Source: Micromonospora lupini
GTDB lineage: Bacteria > Actinomycetota > Actinomycetes > Mycobacteriales > Micromonosporaceae
Direction: 5' to 3'
Assembly (NCBI RefSeq): GCF_026342015.1
Contig: NZ_JAPENL010000002.1
Coordinates: 1,865,001 to 1,929,000, forward strand
Length of the DNA stretch: 64,000 nucleotides
Part shown: in pieces, positions 25,110 to 32,910 of the stretch
How positions within the stretch are numbered: position 1 is the first letter of the stretch
Layout of the letters: the number at the start of each line of letters is the position of its first letter
The notes under the pieces: model-generated
What the model was told of the DNA's origin: nothing
The model's database searches: none
The model's input: the letters and a program-made list of their open reading frames with translations, nothing else
Translations under genes and position numbers: made by a program

Positions 25110-25376
25110 TCACCGTCGGTAACGGCAGGGCGTGCGTCGCGAGCAGGGCACGGTGTGGTCGGCGGGCAGGGCACACCGGCCGCCGCCGGGCAGTCGCCTG
25201 TCGCAGAAGACCCAGTGGCGTACGCCCTGCTGGTCCTCGGCCGACACGGTCACCCCGCCCGGCTCGACGCGGGCGCTGAGCCGGGCCAGCACCCGGGCGG
25301 CGGTCCGGGCGAGGATCCGGGCCCGGAGCAGGTCGGGTGCGGTGACCGGCAGGTGGATCACCCAACGCTCGGTCAT
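25110..25376 (-). CDS. Small Cys-containing protein of unknown function
   Basis: An 88-residue protein not recognised. The first 45 residues are basic-helical (LLRARILARTAARVLARLSA), then a strand-like segment leads to a Cys-rich end: VFCDRRLPGGGRCALPADH and CSRRTPC, four cysteines and a His that could bind zinc. The ATG overlaps the stop of the 37-codon frame upstream (ATGA), suggesting coupled translation. It lies downstream of the promoter at 25704-25732 and is divergent from the small GntR gene. Its stop is 14 bases from that of the convergent sigma factor. Confidence 0.6.
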   Translation of the reverse strand: MTERWVIHLPVTAPDLLRARILARTAARVLARLSARVEPGGVTVSAEDQQGVRHWVFCDRRLPGGGRCALPADHTVPCSRRTPCRYRR

Positions 25377-25486
25377 CGGTAGCGGCGATTCGCCGACCGG
25401 GCGCTCTGGGACTTGTTCCGGCCTGCTGCTGCGATCGGTGGTCGATCCTCACGTCGGCTCACCAGCCGGCGGATCAGGTCGCGCAC
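25373..25486 (-). CDS. Possible 37-residue basic leader protein
   Basis: A short frame from GTG 25486 to TGA 25373, overlapping the next gene's ATG by 4 bases. The product begins MRDLIRRLVSRREDRPP and is strongly basic (about a third Arg). AAGGG lies about 9 bases upstream of the start. Support comes from coupling, the ribosome-binding site and position downstream of a good promoter and a hairpin leader. A longer open frame extends upstream but would translate through the promoter, so it is unlikely. Function unknown; possibly a regulatory leader or a DNA-binding peptide. Confidence 0.35.
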   Translation of the reverse strand: MRDLIRRLVSRREDRPPIAAAGRNKSQSARSANRRYR

Positions 25487-25524
25487 GGGGGGACCGCCCT
25501 TCGTCGGGTCGCGTCGAAGTGGAA

Positions 25525-25564
25525 GGGGCGGCCTCCGCCGGTTGCGGTCGGCGGAGACCGCCCC
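25525..25564 (-). promoter_or_regulatory. Hairpin in the 5' leader of the small-gene transcript
   Basis: Arms 25525-25540 and 25549-25564 (16 bases, one mismatch; GGGGCGGCCTCCGCCG) with an 8-base loop. It lies ~39 bases upstream of the GTG at 25486 in the transcript. No U-run follows, so it is better read as a leader structure or roadblock than as a terminator. The ribosome-binding region AAGGGCGGTCC shares sequence with the arms and might pair alternatively. Confidence 0.5.
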
Positions 25565-25703
25565 ACCCTGCGACCGCAGCCTCGATCGGCGGTACGGCAG
25601 CAGGGCCGCGCCGGGGGAGCGCGGAGGGTGGGGACTCGGCGGCGATGCGAGACCGACACGAGAGGCGCCAACCGACCGCAGCAGCACCGCATCACCGAGA
25701 GCG

Positions 25704-25732
25704 ACGCTACCGATACCTATCACCTCTGTCAA
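25704..25732 (-). promoter_or_regulatory. Sigma-70-type promoter for the small genes
   Basis: Minus strand: -35 TTGACA (25732-25727), 17-base spacer, -10 TAGCGT (25709-25704). The -35 is consensus, rare in this GC-rich DNA. The spacer contains the near-palindrome GATAGGTATC, a likely site for a repressor such as the divergent GntR protein. Confidence 0.65.
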
Positions 25733-25853
25733 CGCTCTCTTATCTGTCGAATCTCGCTGTCGCCTCCTGCCTGCTTCTCCTGCGTCAGTTATTGCCGCTC
25801 TTTCACCTCTTGCTCGATACTGGGAGGGCCAACCGACTGCAAGGGGCCTCCAC

Positions 25854-26075
25854 GTGCCGATTCCGCCGACCATGAGTGAGTTGATCGACGATCTGCTGAG
25901 GCGGATCGAGACGGGCGAGTTCCAGCGCGGATCAAAGATTCCGTCCACCCAGCAGTTGTCCGACCACTACGACGTGTCGGTCTCGACGATCCATCGGGCG
26001 GTGGCGACGTTGCGGGAGCAGGGTGTGCTGGTCGGCCGCCCGGGTCGCGGCGTCTTCGTTGCGGAGTCCAGCTAG
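25854..26075 (+). CDS. Small GntR-family winged-helix regulator
   Basis: A 73-residue protein consisting of just a GntR DNA-binding domain: LIDDLLRRIETGEFQRGSKI, then PSTQQLSDHYDVSVSTIHRA (the helix-turn-helix) and the wing GVLVGRPGRGVFVAESS. It has no effector-binding domain, so any ligand response must come from a partner or it acts as a simple repressor. GTG 25854 is chosen because AAGGGG lies 7 bases upstream; ATG 25872 is possible. It is divergent from the two tiny genes, whose promoter spacer holds a candidate operator, and is followed 92 bases later by palindromic element B copy 2. Confidence 0.85.
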   Translation: MPIPPTMSELIDDLLRRIETGEFQRGSKIPSTQQLSDHYDVSVSTIHRAVATLREQGVLVGRPGRGVFVAESS

Positions 26076-26167
26076 ACGAGTAATTCCTAACCCTGGCTGG
26101 GGCGGCGGGCGCGGCCGGCGGCCGGCGGTGACCCTCAGTCACCTCCGTGGGGGCGGATGCGGTCGTC

Positions 26168-26213
26168 AGCGGTATACCTCAGAGTCATATTCATACCTCT
26201 GAGGTATACCGCT
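26168..26213. repeat. Palindromic element B, copy 2 (inverted)
   Basis: Arms 26168-26184 and 26197-26213 (17 bases, perfect) around the 12-base loop TCATATTCATAC. The 46-base sequence is the exact reverse complement of the core of the element at 18742-18791, so two identical copies face each other 7.4 kb apart. Confidence 0.92.
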
Positions 26214-26389
26214 CACCAGCACATCGACACGTCGGGCAGCCGCAGCGGATGGCCAGCGAGCCCCTCGCCGCAACCCCAGCCCCGTCTTGAGTGAGGGGCC
26301 TGGGCGTCTAGCGCTGACCTTGCACTGGCTGGCGGCGAGTTGGTTAGCCCAGGTCGTTGCCGACCTCGCGGAGCAGGAGGCGGCCGACT

Positions 26390-26411
26390 GATTCGTTGAC
26401 GCCATCAGCTC
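26390..26411 (+). repeat. Dispersed 22-base motif C, copy 1
   Basis: The motif GATTCGT-4N-CG(C/G)CATCAGCTC, aligned as GATTCGTNNRCGSCATCAGCTC, occurs here, at 33584-33605 and at 41456-41477, always intergenic and in the same orientation. This copy reads GATTCGTTGACGCCATCAGC before CTC with the final TC shared. Confidence 0.6.
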
Positions 26412-26586
26412 GACAGCGCGTGAGATACCTGCGCCGGCTGCGCAGCACAGTTGATCAACTAACTGTTCATCCCCGCTGCGCTCGTTTCTCATCAAGCTCG
26501 CCTGACGAGTTCGCCAACGGCCGGCAGGGTCACTGAACGGCCGCGCCCACCGGCGTGCCACAGCACCTGTAGACCGGAGCGCTGGC

Positions 26587-27318
26587 ATGCCCTCAACCGC
26601 ACGGTGGCCCCGCCGCGTCGTGATCGCGGTGGCGTTCACAGTCACCCTGCTCGCCATGGCGGTTCCCGCCGGAGCACACCCGTACGGCTATCCGCAGACC
26701 GTGACCGTCGCGGCGGACGCGACCCGTCCCGAGGTGGTGCGTCTGACGTGGAAGGCGGGCGGCGTCGACGAACTGACCCTGCTCGGCGTCAAGCTCGGTC
26801 TGCTGCCGCAGGACCGCGTTCTGCTCGACGGCGCGATCTCCTTTCAGACTTCTGATGCGACAGTGCTCGCCACGTCCGCGCCGTTCGCGAGCTACCTGCT
26901 CACGCAGATGACAGTCAGCAGCGACGGGCACGCGTGCACGGGCGTTGTCGACCCGCCGAGCGACCTCGTGGGCTCCGGTGTGGACGTCGACTACACCTGC
27001 GCGGGGCCGGTCGGCGCGGCCCGCGTCGAGGTCCGGATGTTGAGCGATCTCGACCAGGCGTACCAGACGGTGGCGACCGGCCCGCAGGGCAAGCGTCAGG
27101 TGTACGGCCCCGGCCGGTACGCCCACGACTGGGCGCTCGGCGCCGCACCCGCCGCCGGCGGGGCCGACCACGACCGCGACCACGACCGCGCCGCCACCTG
27201 GAAGGTCGCCGGAAGCGTCGGCCCCCTGCTGCTCGTCGCGGCCGTCGTCCCGCTGCTGCGACGTCAGGTACGTCGTCGGCGGTTCCTCGCACCCAACAAA
27301 GGAGAAAACTCGCCATGA
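26587..27318 (+). CDS. Exported protein with C-terminal membrane anchor, coupled to a phosphoesterase gene
   Basis: A 243-residue protein I cannot assign to a family. A signal peptide (VVIAVAFTVTLLAMAVPAGA) cleaves before HPYGYP, leaving a histidine at the mature N-terminus. The ectodomain has two Cys (HACTG and YTCAG) suited to a disulfide. A His/Asp-rich tandem HDRDHDR (from a 12-base duplication at 27166-27189) precedes a C-terminal transmembrane helix (VAGSVGPLLLVAAVVPLL) and a basic cytosolic tail. The stop overlaps the start of the large phosphoesterase gene (ATGA), so the two are made together; this protein may retain or assist the exported enzyme. Confidence 0.8.
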   Translation: MPSTARWPRRVVIAVAFTVTLLAMAVPAGAHPYGYPQTVTVAADATRPEVVRLTWKAGGVDELTLLGVKLGLLPQDRVLLDGAISFQTSDATVLATSAPFASYLLTQMTVSSDGHACTGVVDPPSDLVGSGVDVDYTCAGPVGAARVEVRMLSDLDQAYQTVATGPQGKRQVYGPGRYAHDWALGAAPAAGGADHDRDHDRAATWKVAGSVGPLLLVAAVVPLLRRQVRRRRFLAPNKGENSP

Positions 27319-30300
27319 CGCACGCACCACGTGCGCGTAGGAAGCGAACACGCGGACTCCTGTCCGCGGTGGCGCTCCTGCTCATCGCCGGACCGGCGAC
27401 GACCCTCAGCCCCACCCTCGCAGGAGCGCAGACGGTCCCGACCAGCGGAAACACGCCACTGATCAGCCTGCAGGACGGGCAGAACATCGAGGGTAAGGTC
27501 CCCGTCGTCGTCGAGCCGGTCACCGAGAACGACTCGGTCACCACCCTCGCCGTCGACGGCGACCGGATCGCCGCCGACAAGACCGCCGGCACCGCGCACT
27601 TCGCCTTCGAGATGGGCGGCAACGGCACCGAGGCCCGCTACCGCAACTACATCACTGTGAACGGCCACACCGCCGAGGCCGACCGGATCTACCTCCCGGA
27701 CATCCCGGGCGGGCAGGTCGGCACGCTCGACTTTCCCGGTGACTGGCTGAAGCCCGGCGCGAACACCGTCACCGTCCAGGCCGGAGCGAACTGGGTCGAC
27801 ACGACCACCAAGACCGCCGTCGGCTACGAGGAGTTGCCGAACGGTGAGGGTGGCCGCTGCCCCAACTACGACGACTACGCGTTGAGCAGCATCAGCCTCA
27901 GCCTGCTCGGCGTGGTCGCCGACGGCGAGCAGAACCTGTTCAGCTACAGCTTCGGCGACGGCACCTGCGGCAGCTCCGCGAAGCTGCTCAACCAGGCCCT
28001 GACCTTCGTCATCTCCGGCGAGCCGGGCAGCACCTCCGGCCTGCGTACCGACCTGGACACCACGAAGCTGACAAACGGTACGCACACGGTAAGCGCGACC
28101 ACCCTGTCGGGCGCGAAGACGTCCGTGACAGTCGACGTCAACAACTCACCGGCAGGCGCTGCGGTCGTCACCCCCGGTGACGGTGCCCGTATCCGTGGCA
28201 CGCGCCCGGTCATCGCCGCGCTGCCCACCGGCGGCAAGGACCACGTCGAGTCGCTGGCCATCGACGACAAGCCCGCCGAGAACGCGGAGGCGTTGGCCAC
28301 CGGCACCGCCACCCTCGGCCTCCGGGTCGAGGCAGGCAACTCCATCGAGGCCCGCTACCAGAACTACGCGCTTGTCAACGGCCACCGTGTCGACCTCGGC
28401 GGCGACTACGGCGCCACCGGGGCGGAGGACCTCAGGCTGGCGTTCCCGACCCGGTTCCTGCACCTCGGTGACAACGTCGTCGAGGTCCGCACCGGCGACT
28501 ACAACGGCACCCTGAACGGCGCGACCTGCGCCAACCACGACGACTTCACCCTCAACCGGGCGGCGACGAGCCTCACCCTGAGCACGGCCGGCACGGTGAC
28601 GGCCGGCACCACGTACGTCGTCACCACAAGCGGCACGACCGTGACGAAGGCGGAGACGACAGCCGCCACGCTGGCGCTGGGCGACGGCACCTGCGCGGCC
28701 AACAGGGATGCCGAACTCCACTTCACCATCGACGGTGCGCCGACGACCCGTACTGTCGACACCCTCGGCAGCGGGGGCGACGCGCACCTGAAGGTGTTCG
28801 TCGGCGGCAACGGCAGCGACAACGGGTACGACAACAAGGTGCTGATCAACGGCATCCCGCTGGAGATCGGCATGTGGGAGAAGGAGACCGCCGACCTCGC
28901 GTTCCCGAACGAGTGGCTGGTGCCCGGCGTCAACGCCGTGGAGTTCGTCGCCGGCAACGACCACGGCAGCGCCAAGCCGGGCGGCTGCGACAACTTCGAC
29001 GACTTCACGCTGCGCGACTTCCAGCTCCTGCCGACCGACGCGAAGGCGACCCCGCTGACCCGCTCGACCGCGCAGACCACTGTCACCATCGGCTCGGCGA
29101 GCTACCCCGCCGGTTCCCAGGTCACCACGTACCTCGGTGACGGCACCTGCGGCAGCAGCTACAACGCGGTGCTGACCAAGGTGGTCCTGTTCGACGTCAC
29201 CGCGCCTGACGGCGCGGCGCTGCCGGCGCTGGGCATGCGCGCCGACGTGGACACGACCACGATTGCGGACGGCGCGCACACCATCAAGGCGGTCGTCGGG
29301 GACAAGACCTCGACGCGGCGCTTCACCACCGACAACACCGCCCCCGAGATCGAGAGCAGCGTGCCGGCGGCCGGGCAGCGGCTGACGTCCACCGTCGCGC
29401 TCAACCTCAAGATCAAGGACGCCTCCGGCGTGGTCGGTACGCCTGTCATCACCCTCGACGGCGCGGCCGCCAAGCAGGGCGACCAGATCGGCCACGGCCT
29501 GCCGGCCGGTGCGCACGTCATCTCGCTGACGGCGACCGACGCGCTCGGCAACACCGCCACCCGCGAGGTGCGGTTCAGCAGCGCCAGCATCCCGGACGTT
29601 CCGACCGAGCTGAACTCGACCGTCAAGAACACCGACCCGCTCTCGGCCGAGTTGTCCGCCCGGATCCCCGGTGCCGAGGGCGTCGGGCTGACCGCCACCT
29701 TCACCAAGGCGGACGTGGTCCTGCCGACGGGCGGCTACCAGGGCGAGGCGGCCGACGTGCCGACCACGCTCGACGTGCAGCACGACAAGAACGTTGACGT
29801 CGCCTCGCTGCGCCCGCTCGACGGCGCGACAATCGACACCCCGTCCAGCCGTGGGGTGATCTTCCAGCGGTACGACCTGCCGCTCGGGGCGACCAAGCAG
29901 GAGCCCACACTGCGCTGGTCGGGCACCATCGACCCGGCGCGGATCGTGGCGCTGCGAGCGTGGGACCCGGCCACCAGGAAGTGGGTAGTCCTGACCAGTT
30001 CGCGGGGGCAGGCCGGGCAGGACACCGTCCTGACCGCGCAGATCGAGGCCGGCTACCGCGACGGCGGCGTCGTGCACGTGCTGGTCACCGGCGAGGACCC
30101 GTTCGCCGACGACCTGTCGCCGCACGACGCGACGGCGCAGAACGACAAGGACCACTTCGAGGATCCCGCGTCGTACGACTTCTCGCTGGCGCACTTCACC
30201 GACACCCAGTACGTCACCGAGGGCGCGGCCGGCGGCACGTACGACGACTTCGACGGCAACGCCGAGCCCTCGGACGTCGAGACTGCCGAGGAGCAGGCGA

Positions 30301-32300
30301 TCTGGTCTGCCGCGTACCGCGACCAGATGCAGTGGATCGCCGACAACGCGGCCAGCCGCAAGATCGCGTACGCCGCGCACACAGGTGACGTCATCGAGAA
30401 CGACTACTACGACCCGCTGGCCAAGAACCCGGACGGCTCGCTGAAGCGACCCGGTCTGCACGAGCAGGTCGAGAAGGAACTGTCCACCGCCTCCGGCTTC
30501 CAGAAGATCCTCGACGACAACGGCGTCGTCAACCAGGTCATCGCGGGCAACCACGACGACCAGTTGGGCGCCGAGACGGGCCCCACGTCCCGGTTCAGCC
30601 GGACCTTCAGCGCCGACAGGTACTACGGCACGGCGAAGGGCTGGCCCAAGGGCACCGAATACCACGCGTGGGACGAGAAGACGAACGCCGACGGGTCCGT
30701 CACGCCGGGCAGGGACAACCAGAACAACTACCTGCTCTTCTCGGCCGGTGGCCTGGACTTCGTGGCGGTCGGCCTGTCGTACGGCGTCACACCGGCCGAG
30801 GCGAAGTGGGCCGACTCGATCTTCAAGCGGTACAAGGACCGCAACGGGATCCTGCTCTCCCACGACTACCTGAAGCCGTCGCCCAACCCCGACGGACGGG
30901 GTGCGGACTTCTCCGCACCCGACGGCTCACCGCTGTTCAAGCAGGTAGTCGAGACCAACCCGAACGTCTTCCTGGTCCTCGCCGGTCACGAACACGGCGT
31001 CGGCACCAACCTGAAGTCGAAGATCGGCGTCACGGTCAGCCACGACGTCGTCGAGCTGCTCGCGGACTACCAGTTCTACACGGTCACCGCCGCCGAGCTG
31101 TGGCCGACGCGGGTCGCCCCGGACGGCACCATCGACGTCAACGGCGACGGCACTCCGGACCACAAGGCCACCGACCGGCTCCAGTTCGGCGCGAGCTTCC
31201 TGCGCCTGCTCCAGTTCGACGTGGACCGGGCCGAGATGCACATCGACACGTACTCGCCGTTCCTCAAGAACTTCGGCGCGACCGAGTACGACGTCCGCCA
31301 GGACGGCAGCCAGCCGAAGCCGCGCTACAACGGCTCGGAGGACAACCTGACCCTGCCGGTGGACCTCAGCACCCGCAAGACGTCGTTCACCACCGACTCG
31401 CTCGCCGCGTACGTGCCGTCCGGCACCATCGGCACCGACGAGGTGACCTCGAACGGCGTCGCCACGGCGACCTGGGACAAGCTGCTGCCGGGCACCTCGT
31501 ACGGCTGGATCGTCTCCGCGAAGAGCGCGGACGGCGGCGAGGCGGTGGCCCAGCCGGCCGTGTTCACGATCGCCAAGCAGGTCCCGACGATGACAGTCAC
31601 CGCCGCCCCGACCACCTGGGGCACCGCGGCGACGGTGACGGTGCAGGTCGCGGCCGGCAGCACGCCGGCCACCGGCGCGGTGGAGCTGCGCGAGGGTACG
31701 ACGGTTCGCGGCTCGGCCACGCTTACCAACGGAACCGCGACGTTCACCCTCCCGGTGGGCCTCGCGGGCGGCCAGCACACGCTCACCGCGTCGTACGCGG
31801 GCGACGACCACCTCGCACCTGTGGAGGCCACCGCCGTCCTGACGGTGAACCTGCCGGCGCAGTGGAGTTCGTCGACCGTCTACAACGACGGGGACCGGGT
31901 CACCTACCAGGGCCGGGTATTCCGGGCCTCCTGGTACACGAAGAACCAGAAGCCGGGCGCCGACCCCAACGGCGCGTGGCAGGAAATCGCCATGACCGAG
32001 GACGGTACGGCGATCTGGACCGCGTCGCGGATCTTCAACTCCGGTGACGTCGCCATGTACGACGGCAGGAAGTGGCGTGCCCAGTGGTACACCCGCAACC
32101 AGAAGCCGGGTGACCGCAACGGCTCCTGGGAGGAGATCGCCCCGACCCCACCGGACAACAGCCCGGCGGCCTGGACGCTCACCAGGGTCTACAACGCCGG
32201 TGACCGGGTGTCCTTCAAGGGCCACGTGTACGAGGCGAAGTGGTGGACCCGAGGCCAGGAGCCGGGTGACAAGAACGGGCCCTGGAAACTGATCAAGTAG
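27315..32300 (+). CDS. Large exported metallophosphoesterase with three chitin-binding modules
   Basis: A 1661-residue secreted multidomain protein. A signal peptide (LLSAVALLLIAGPATTLSPT) is followed by three copies of an unrecognised ~200-residue unit, each with an R/GYxNxxxVNG motif (residues ~108, 347, 505), a CxNxDD(F/Y) motif (~181, 405, 557) and GDGTC (~214, 456, 607). Ig-like segments run to ~940. The calcineurin-like phosphoesterase (~955-1320) shows HFTDTQY, HTGDVIEN, GNHDD, LLSHDYL and AGHEHG. FN3-like and Ig-like (Big_3-type) domains lead to three CBM5/12 chitin-binding modules at ~1516, 1566 and 1619 (e.g. STVYNDGDRVTYQGRVF). Likely hydrolyses a phosphoester while bound to chitin or a similar glycan. 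A 13-base-stem terminator follows. Confidence 0.9.
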   Translation: MTHAPRARRKRTRGLLSAVALLLIAGPATTLSPTLAGAQTVPTSGNTPLISLQDGQNIEGKVPVVVEPVTENDSVTTLAVDGDRIAADKTAGTAHFAFEMGGNGTEARYRNYITVNGHTAEADRIYLPDIPGGQVGTLDFPGDWLKPGANTVTVQAGANWVDTTTKTAVGYEELPNGEGGRCPNYDDYALSSISLSLLGVVADGEQNLFSYSFGDGTCGSSAKLLNQALTFVISGEPGSTSGLRTDLDTTKLTNGTHTVSATTLSGAKTSVTVDVNNSPAGAAVVTPGDGARIRGTRPVIAALPTGGKDHVESLAIDDKPAENAEALATGTATLGLRVEAGNSIEARYQNYALVNGHRVDLGGDYGATGAEDLRLAFPTRFLHLGDNVVEVRTGDYNGTLNGATCANHDDFTLNRAATSLTLSTAGTVTAGTTYVVTTSGTTVTKAETTAATLALGDGTCAANRDAELHFTIDGAPTTRTVDTLGSGGDAHLKVFVGGNGSDNGYDNKVLINGIPLEIGMWEKETADLAFPNEWLVPGVNAVEFVAGNDHGSAKPGGCDNFDDFTLRDFQLLPTDAKATPLTRSTAQTTVTIGSASYPAGSQVTTYLGDGTCGSSYNAVLTKVVLFDVTAPDGAALPALGMRADVDTTTIADGAHTIKAVVGDKTSTRRFTTDNTAPEIESSVPAAGQRLTSTVALNLKIKDASGVVGTPVITLDGAAAKQGDQIGHGLPAGAHVISLTATDALGNTATREVRFSSASIPDVPTELNSTVKNTDPLSAELSARIPGAEGVGLTATFTKADVVLPTGGYQGEAADVPTTLDVQHDKNVDVASLRPLDGATIDTPSSRGVIFQRYDLPLGATKQEPTLRWSGTIDPARIVALRAWDPATRKWVVLTSSRGQAGQDTVLTAQIEAGYRDGGVVHVLVTGEDPFADDLSPHDATAQNDKDHFEDPASYDFSLAHFTDTQYVTEGAAGGTYDDFDGNAEPSDVETAEEQAIWSAAYRDQMQWIADNAASRKIAYAAHTGDVIENDYYDPLAKNPDGSLKRPGLHEQVEKELSTASGFQKILDDNGVVNQVIAGNHDDQLGAETGPTSRFSRTFSADRYYGTAKGWPKGTEYHAWDEKTNADGSVTPGRDNQNNYLLFSAGGLDFVAVGLSYGVTPAEAKWADSIFKRYKDRNGILLSHDYLKPSPNPDGRGADFSAPDGSPLFKQVVETNPNVFLVLAGHEHGVGTNLKSKIGVTVSHDVVELLADYQFYTVTAAELWPTRVAPDGTIDVNGDGTPDHKATDRLQFGASFLRLLQFDVDRAEMHIDTYSPFLKNFGATEYDVRQDGSQPKPRYNGSEDNLTLPVDLSTRKTSFTTDSLAAYVPSGTIGTDEVTSNGVATATWDKLLPGTSYGWIVSAKSADGGEAVAQPAVFTIAKQVPTMTVTAAPTTWGTAATVTVQVAAGSTPATGAVELREGTTVRGSATLTNGTATFTLPVGLAGGQHTLTASYAGDDHLAPVEATAVLTVNLPAQWSSSTVYNDGDRVTYQGRVFRASWYTKNQKPGADPNGAWQEIAMTEDGTAIWTASRIFNSGDVAMYDGRKWRAQWYTRNQKPGDRNGSWEEIAPTPPDNSPAAWTLTRVYNAGDRVSFKGHVYEAKWWTRGQEPGDKNGPWKLIK

Positions 32301-32316
32301 TCAGGTTCGTGTGACG

Positions 32317-32348
32317 CCGGCCCGGGACCGCTGCTGGTCCCGGGCCGG
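32317..32348 (+). terminator. Terminator after the phosphoesterase gene
   Basis: A perfect 13-base stem (CCGGCCCGGGACC, 32317-32329 with 32336-32348) and a 6-base loop, 17 bases past the stop codon. Confidence 0.8.
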
Positions 32349-32443
32349 TGCGCGCGTAGGCCACGCGGAGGCCATCCGTTCCGTTCGCTCGCACGGTGGC
32401 CCGAACATCCTGCTCTTCCCGCCGCGCCCGACCCCCTTCCTCG

Positions 32444-32501
32444 GTGATCAAGAGGTTTGCGTCACCGATCGGCCTCTCGGTGACGCAAACCTCTTGATCA
32501 C
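32444..32501. repeat. Long inverted repeat, family A copy 2
   Basis: Perfect 25-base arms (32444-32468 with 32477-32501) and an 8-base loop. The arm contains TGATCAAGAGGTTTGCGTCA, the same core as at 5194-5254. It lies between the convergent phosphoesterase and DUF4267 genes; the rest of that 223-base gap holds only the terminator at 32317-32348. Confidence 0.9.
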
Positions 32502-32523
32502 GCCGGGAAGGTCCGGGGCCGGG

Positions 32524-32895
32524 TTAGAGGGCGAACAGGAGGGCGGCGTCCAGGAGGACTACCAGGGCGGTGGCGAAGTGGATGCCGAAGGCGACGGCCT
32601 TCGTTCCGCCGTTGCGGAGCACGATGAGTGTGTCGCCGAGCGGGACGAGCGCGACGATCAGCATGAACCACGCGACCGAGTCGGCGGTGGTGAAGGCGAT
32701 CAGGGCGAGGCCGATGAGCCCGAAGGTGAGGTCCCTGAGCCCCTTGATCGTCAGGTAGGCGGGGTCGCCGTCCGGCCGGGCCGGCACGCCGTACCCGGCG
32801 GCTGCGGCCTGGGGCACCAGCAGGAACCGCGCGCCGATGAAGACGACGAAGAGGTTGAGTACGACGGCGAGCCCGTAGGCCAGGGGTGACAACAT
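32524..32895 (-). CDS. DUF4267 small membrane protein
   Basis: A 123-residue protein with four hydrophobic segments, matching DUF4267: LAYGLAVVLNLFVVFIGARF at the N-terminus, PAYLTIKGLRDLTFGLIGLA in the centre, then FMLIVALVPLGDTLIVL and a final ATALVVLLDAALLFAL helix. ATG 32895 has GGAG six bases upstream and is preferred over TTG 32907, which lies in that site. Divergent from a TetR regulator with three CTAGC-containing sites between the starts, so the pair is probably a repressor and its target. Function of the family is unknown; a role in membrane or drug response is plausible. Confidence 0.88.
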   Translation of the reverse strand: MLSPLAYGLAVVLNLFVVFIGARFLLVPQAAAAGYGVPARPDGDPAYLTIKGLRDLTFGLIGLALIAFTTADSVAWFMLIVALVPLGDTLIVLRNGGTKAVAFGIHFATALVVLLDAALLFAL

Positions 32896-32910
32896 GGTCC
32901 GCTCCAATTG

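Larger units (their letters stand above)
25487..25853. other. Divergent regulatory region of the GntR cassette
   Basis: 367 bases without a supported gene, separating the minus-strand small genes from the GntR gene. It contains a sigma-70-like minus promoter (25704-25732), a 16-base-stem hairpin leader (25525-25564), two CGATAC boxes (25711-25716 and 25815-25820) and a direct repeat GCCAACCGACYGCA at about 25668 and 25828. The segment 25700-25830 is notably AT-richer than its surroundings. Confidence 0.6.
26076..26586. other. Gene-free region with palindrome and dispersed motif
   Basis: 511 bases without a credible gene: frames here lack ribosome-binding sites and recognisable protein. It holds palindromic element B copy 2 (26168-26213) and a copy of the dispersed 22-base motif (26390-26411). 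The last ~150 bases presumably contain the promoter of the secreted-protein operon that starts at 26587. Confidence 0.6.

Noticed and set aside
26166..26657. A 163-codon minus-strand frame across the element-B region
   Set aside because: It overlaps the start of the secreted-protein gene, has no ribosome-binding site and translates repeats; composition looks non-coding.
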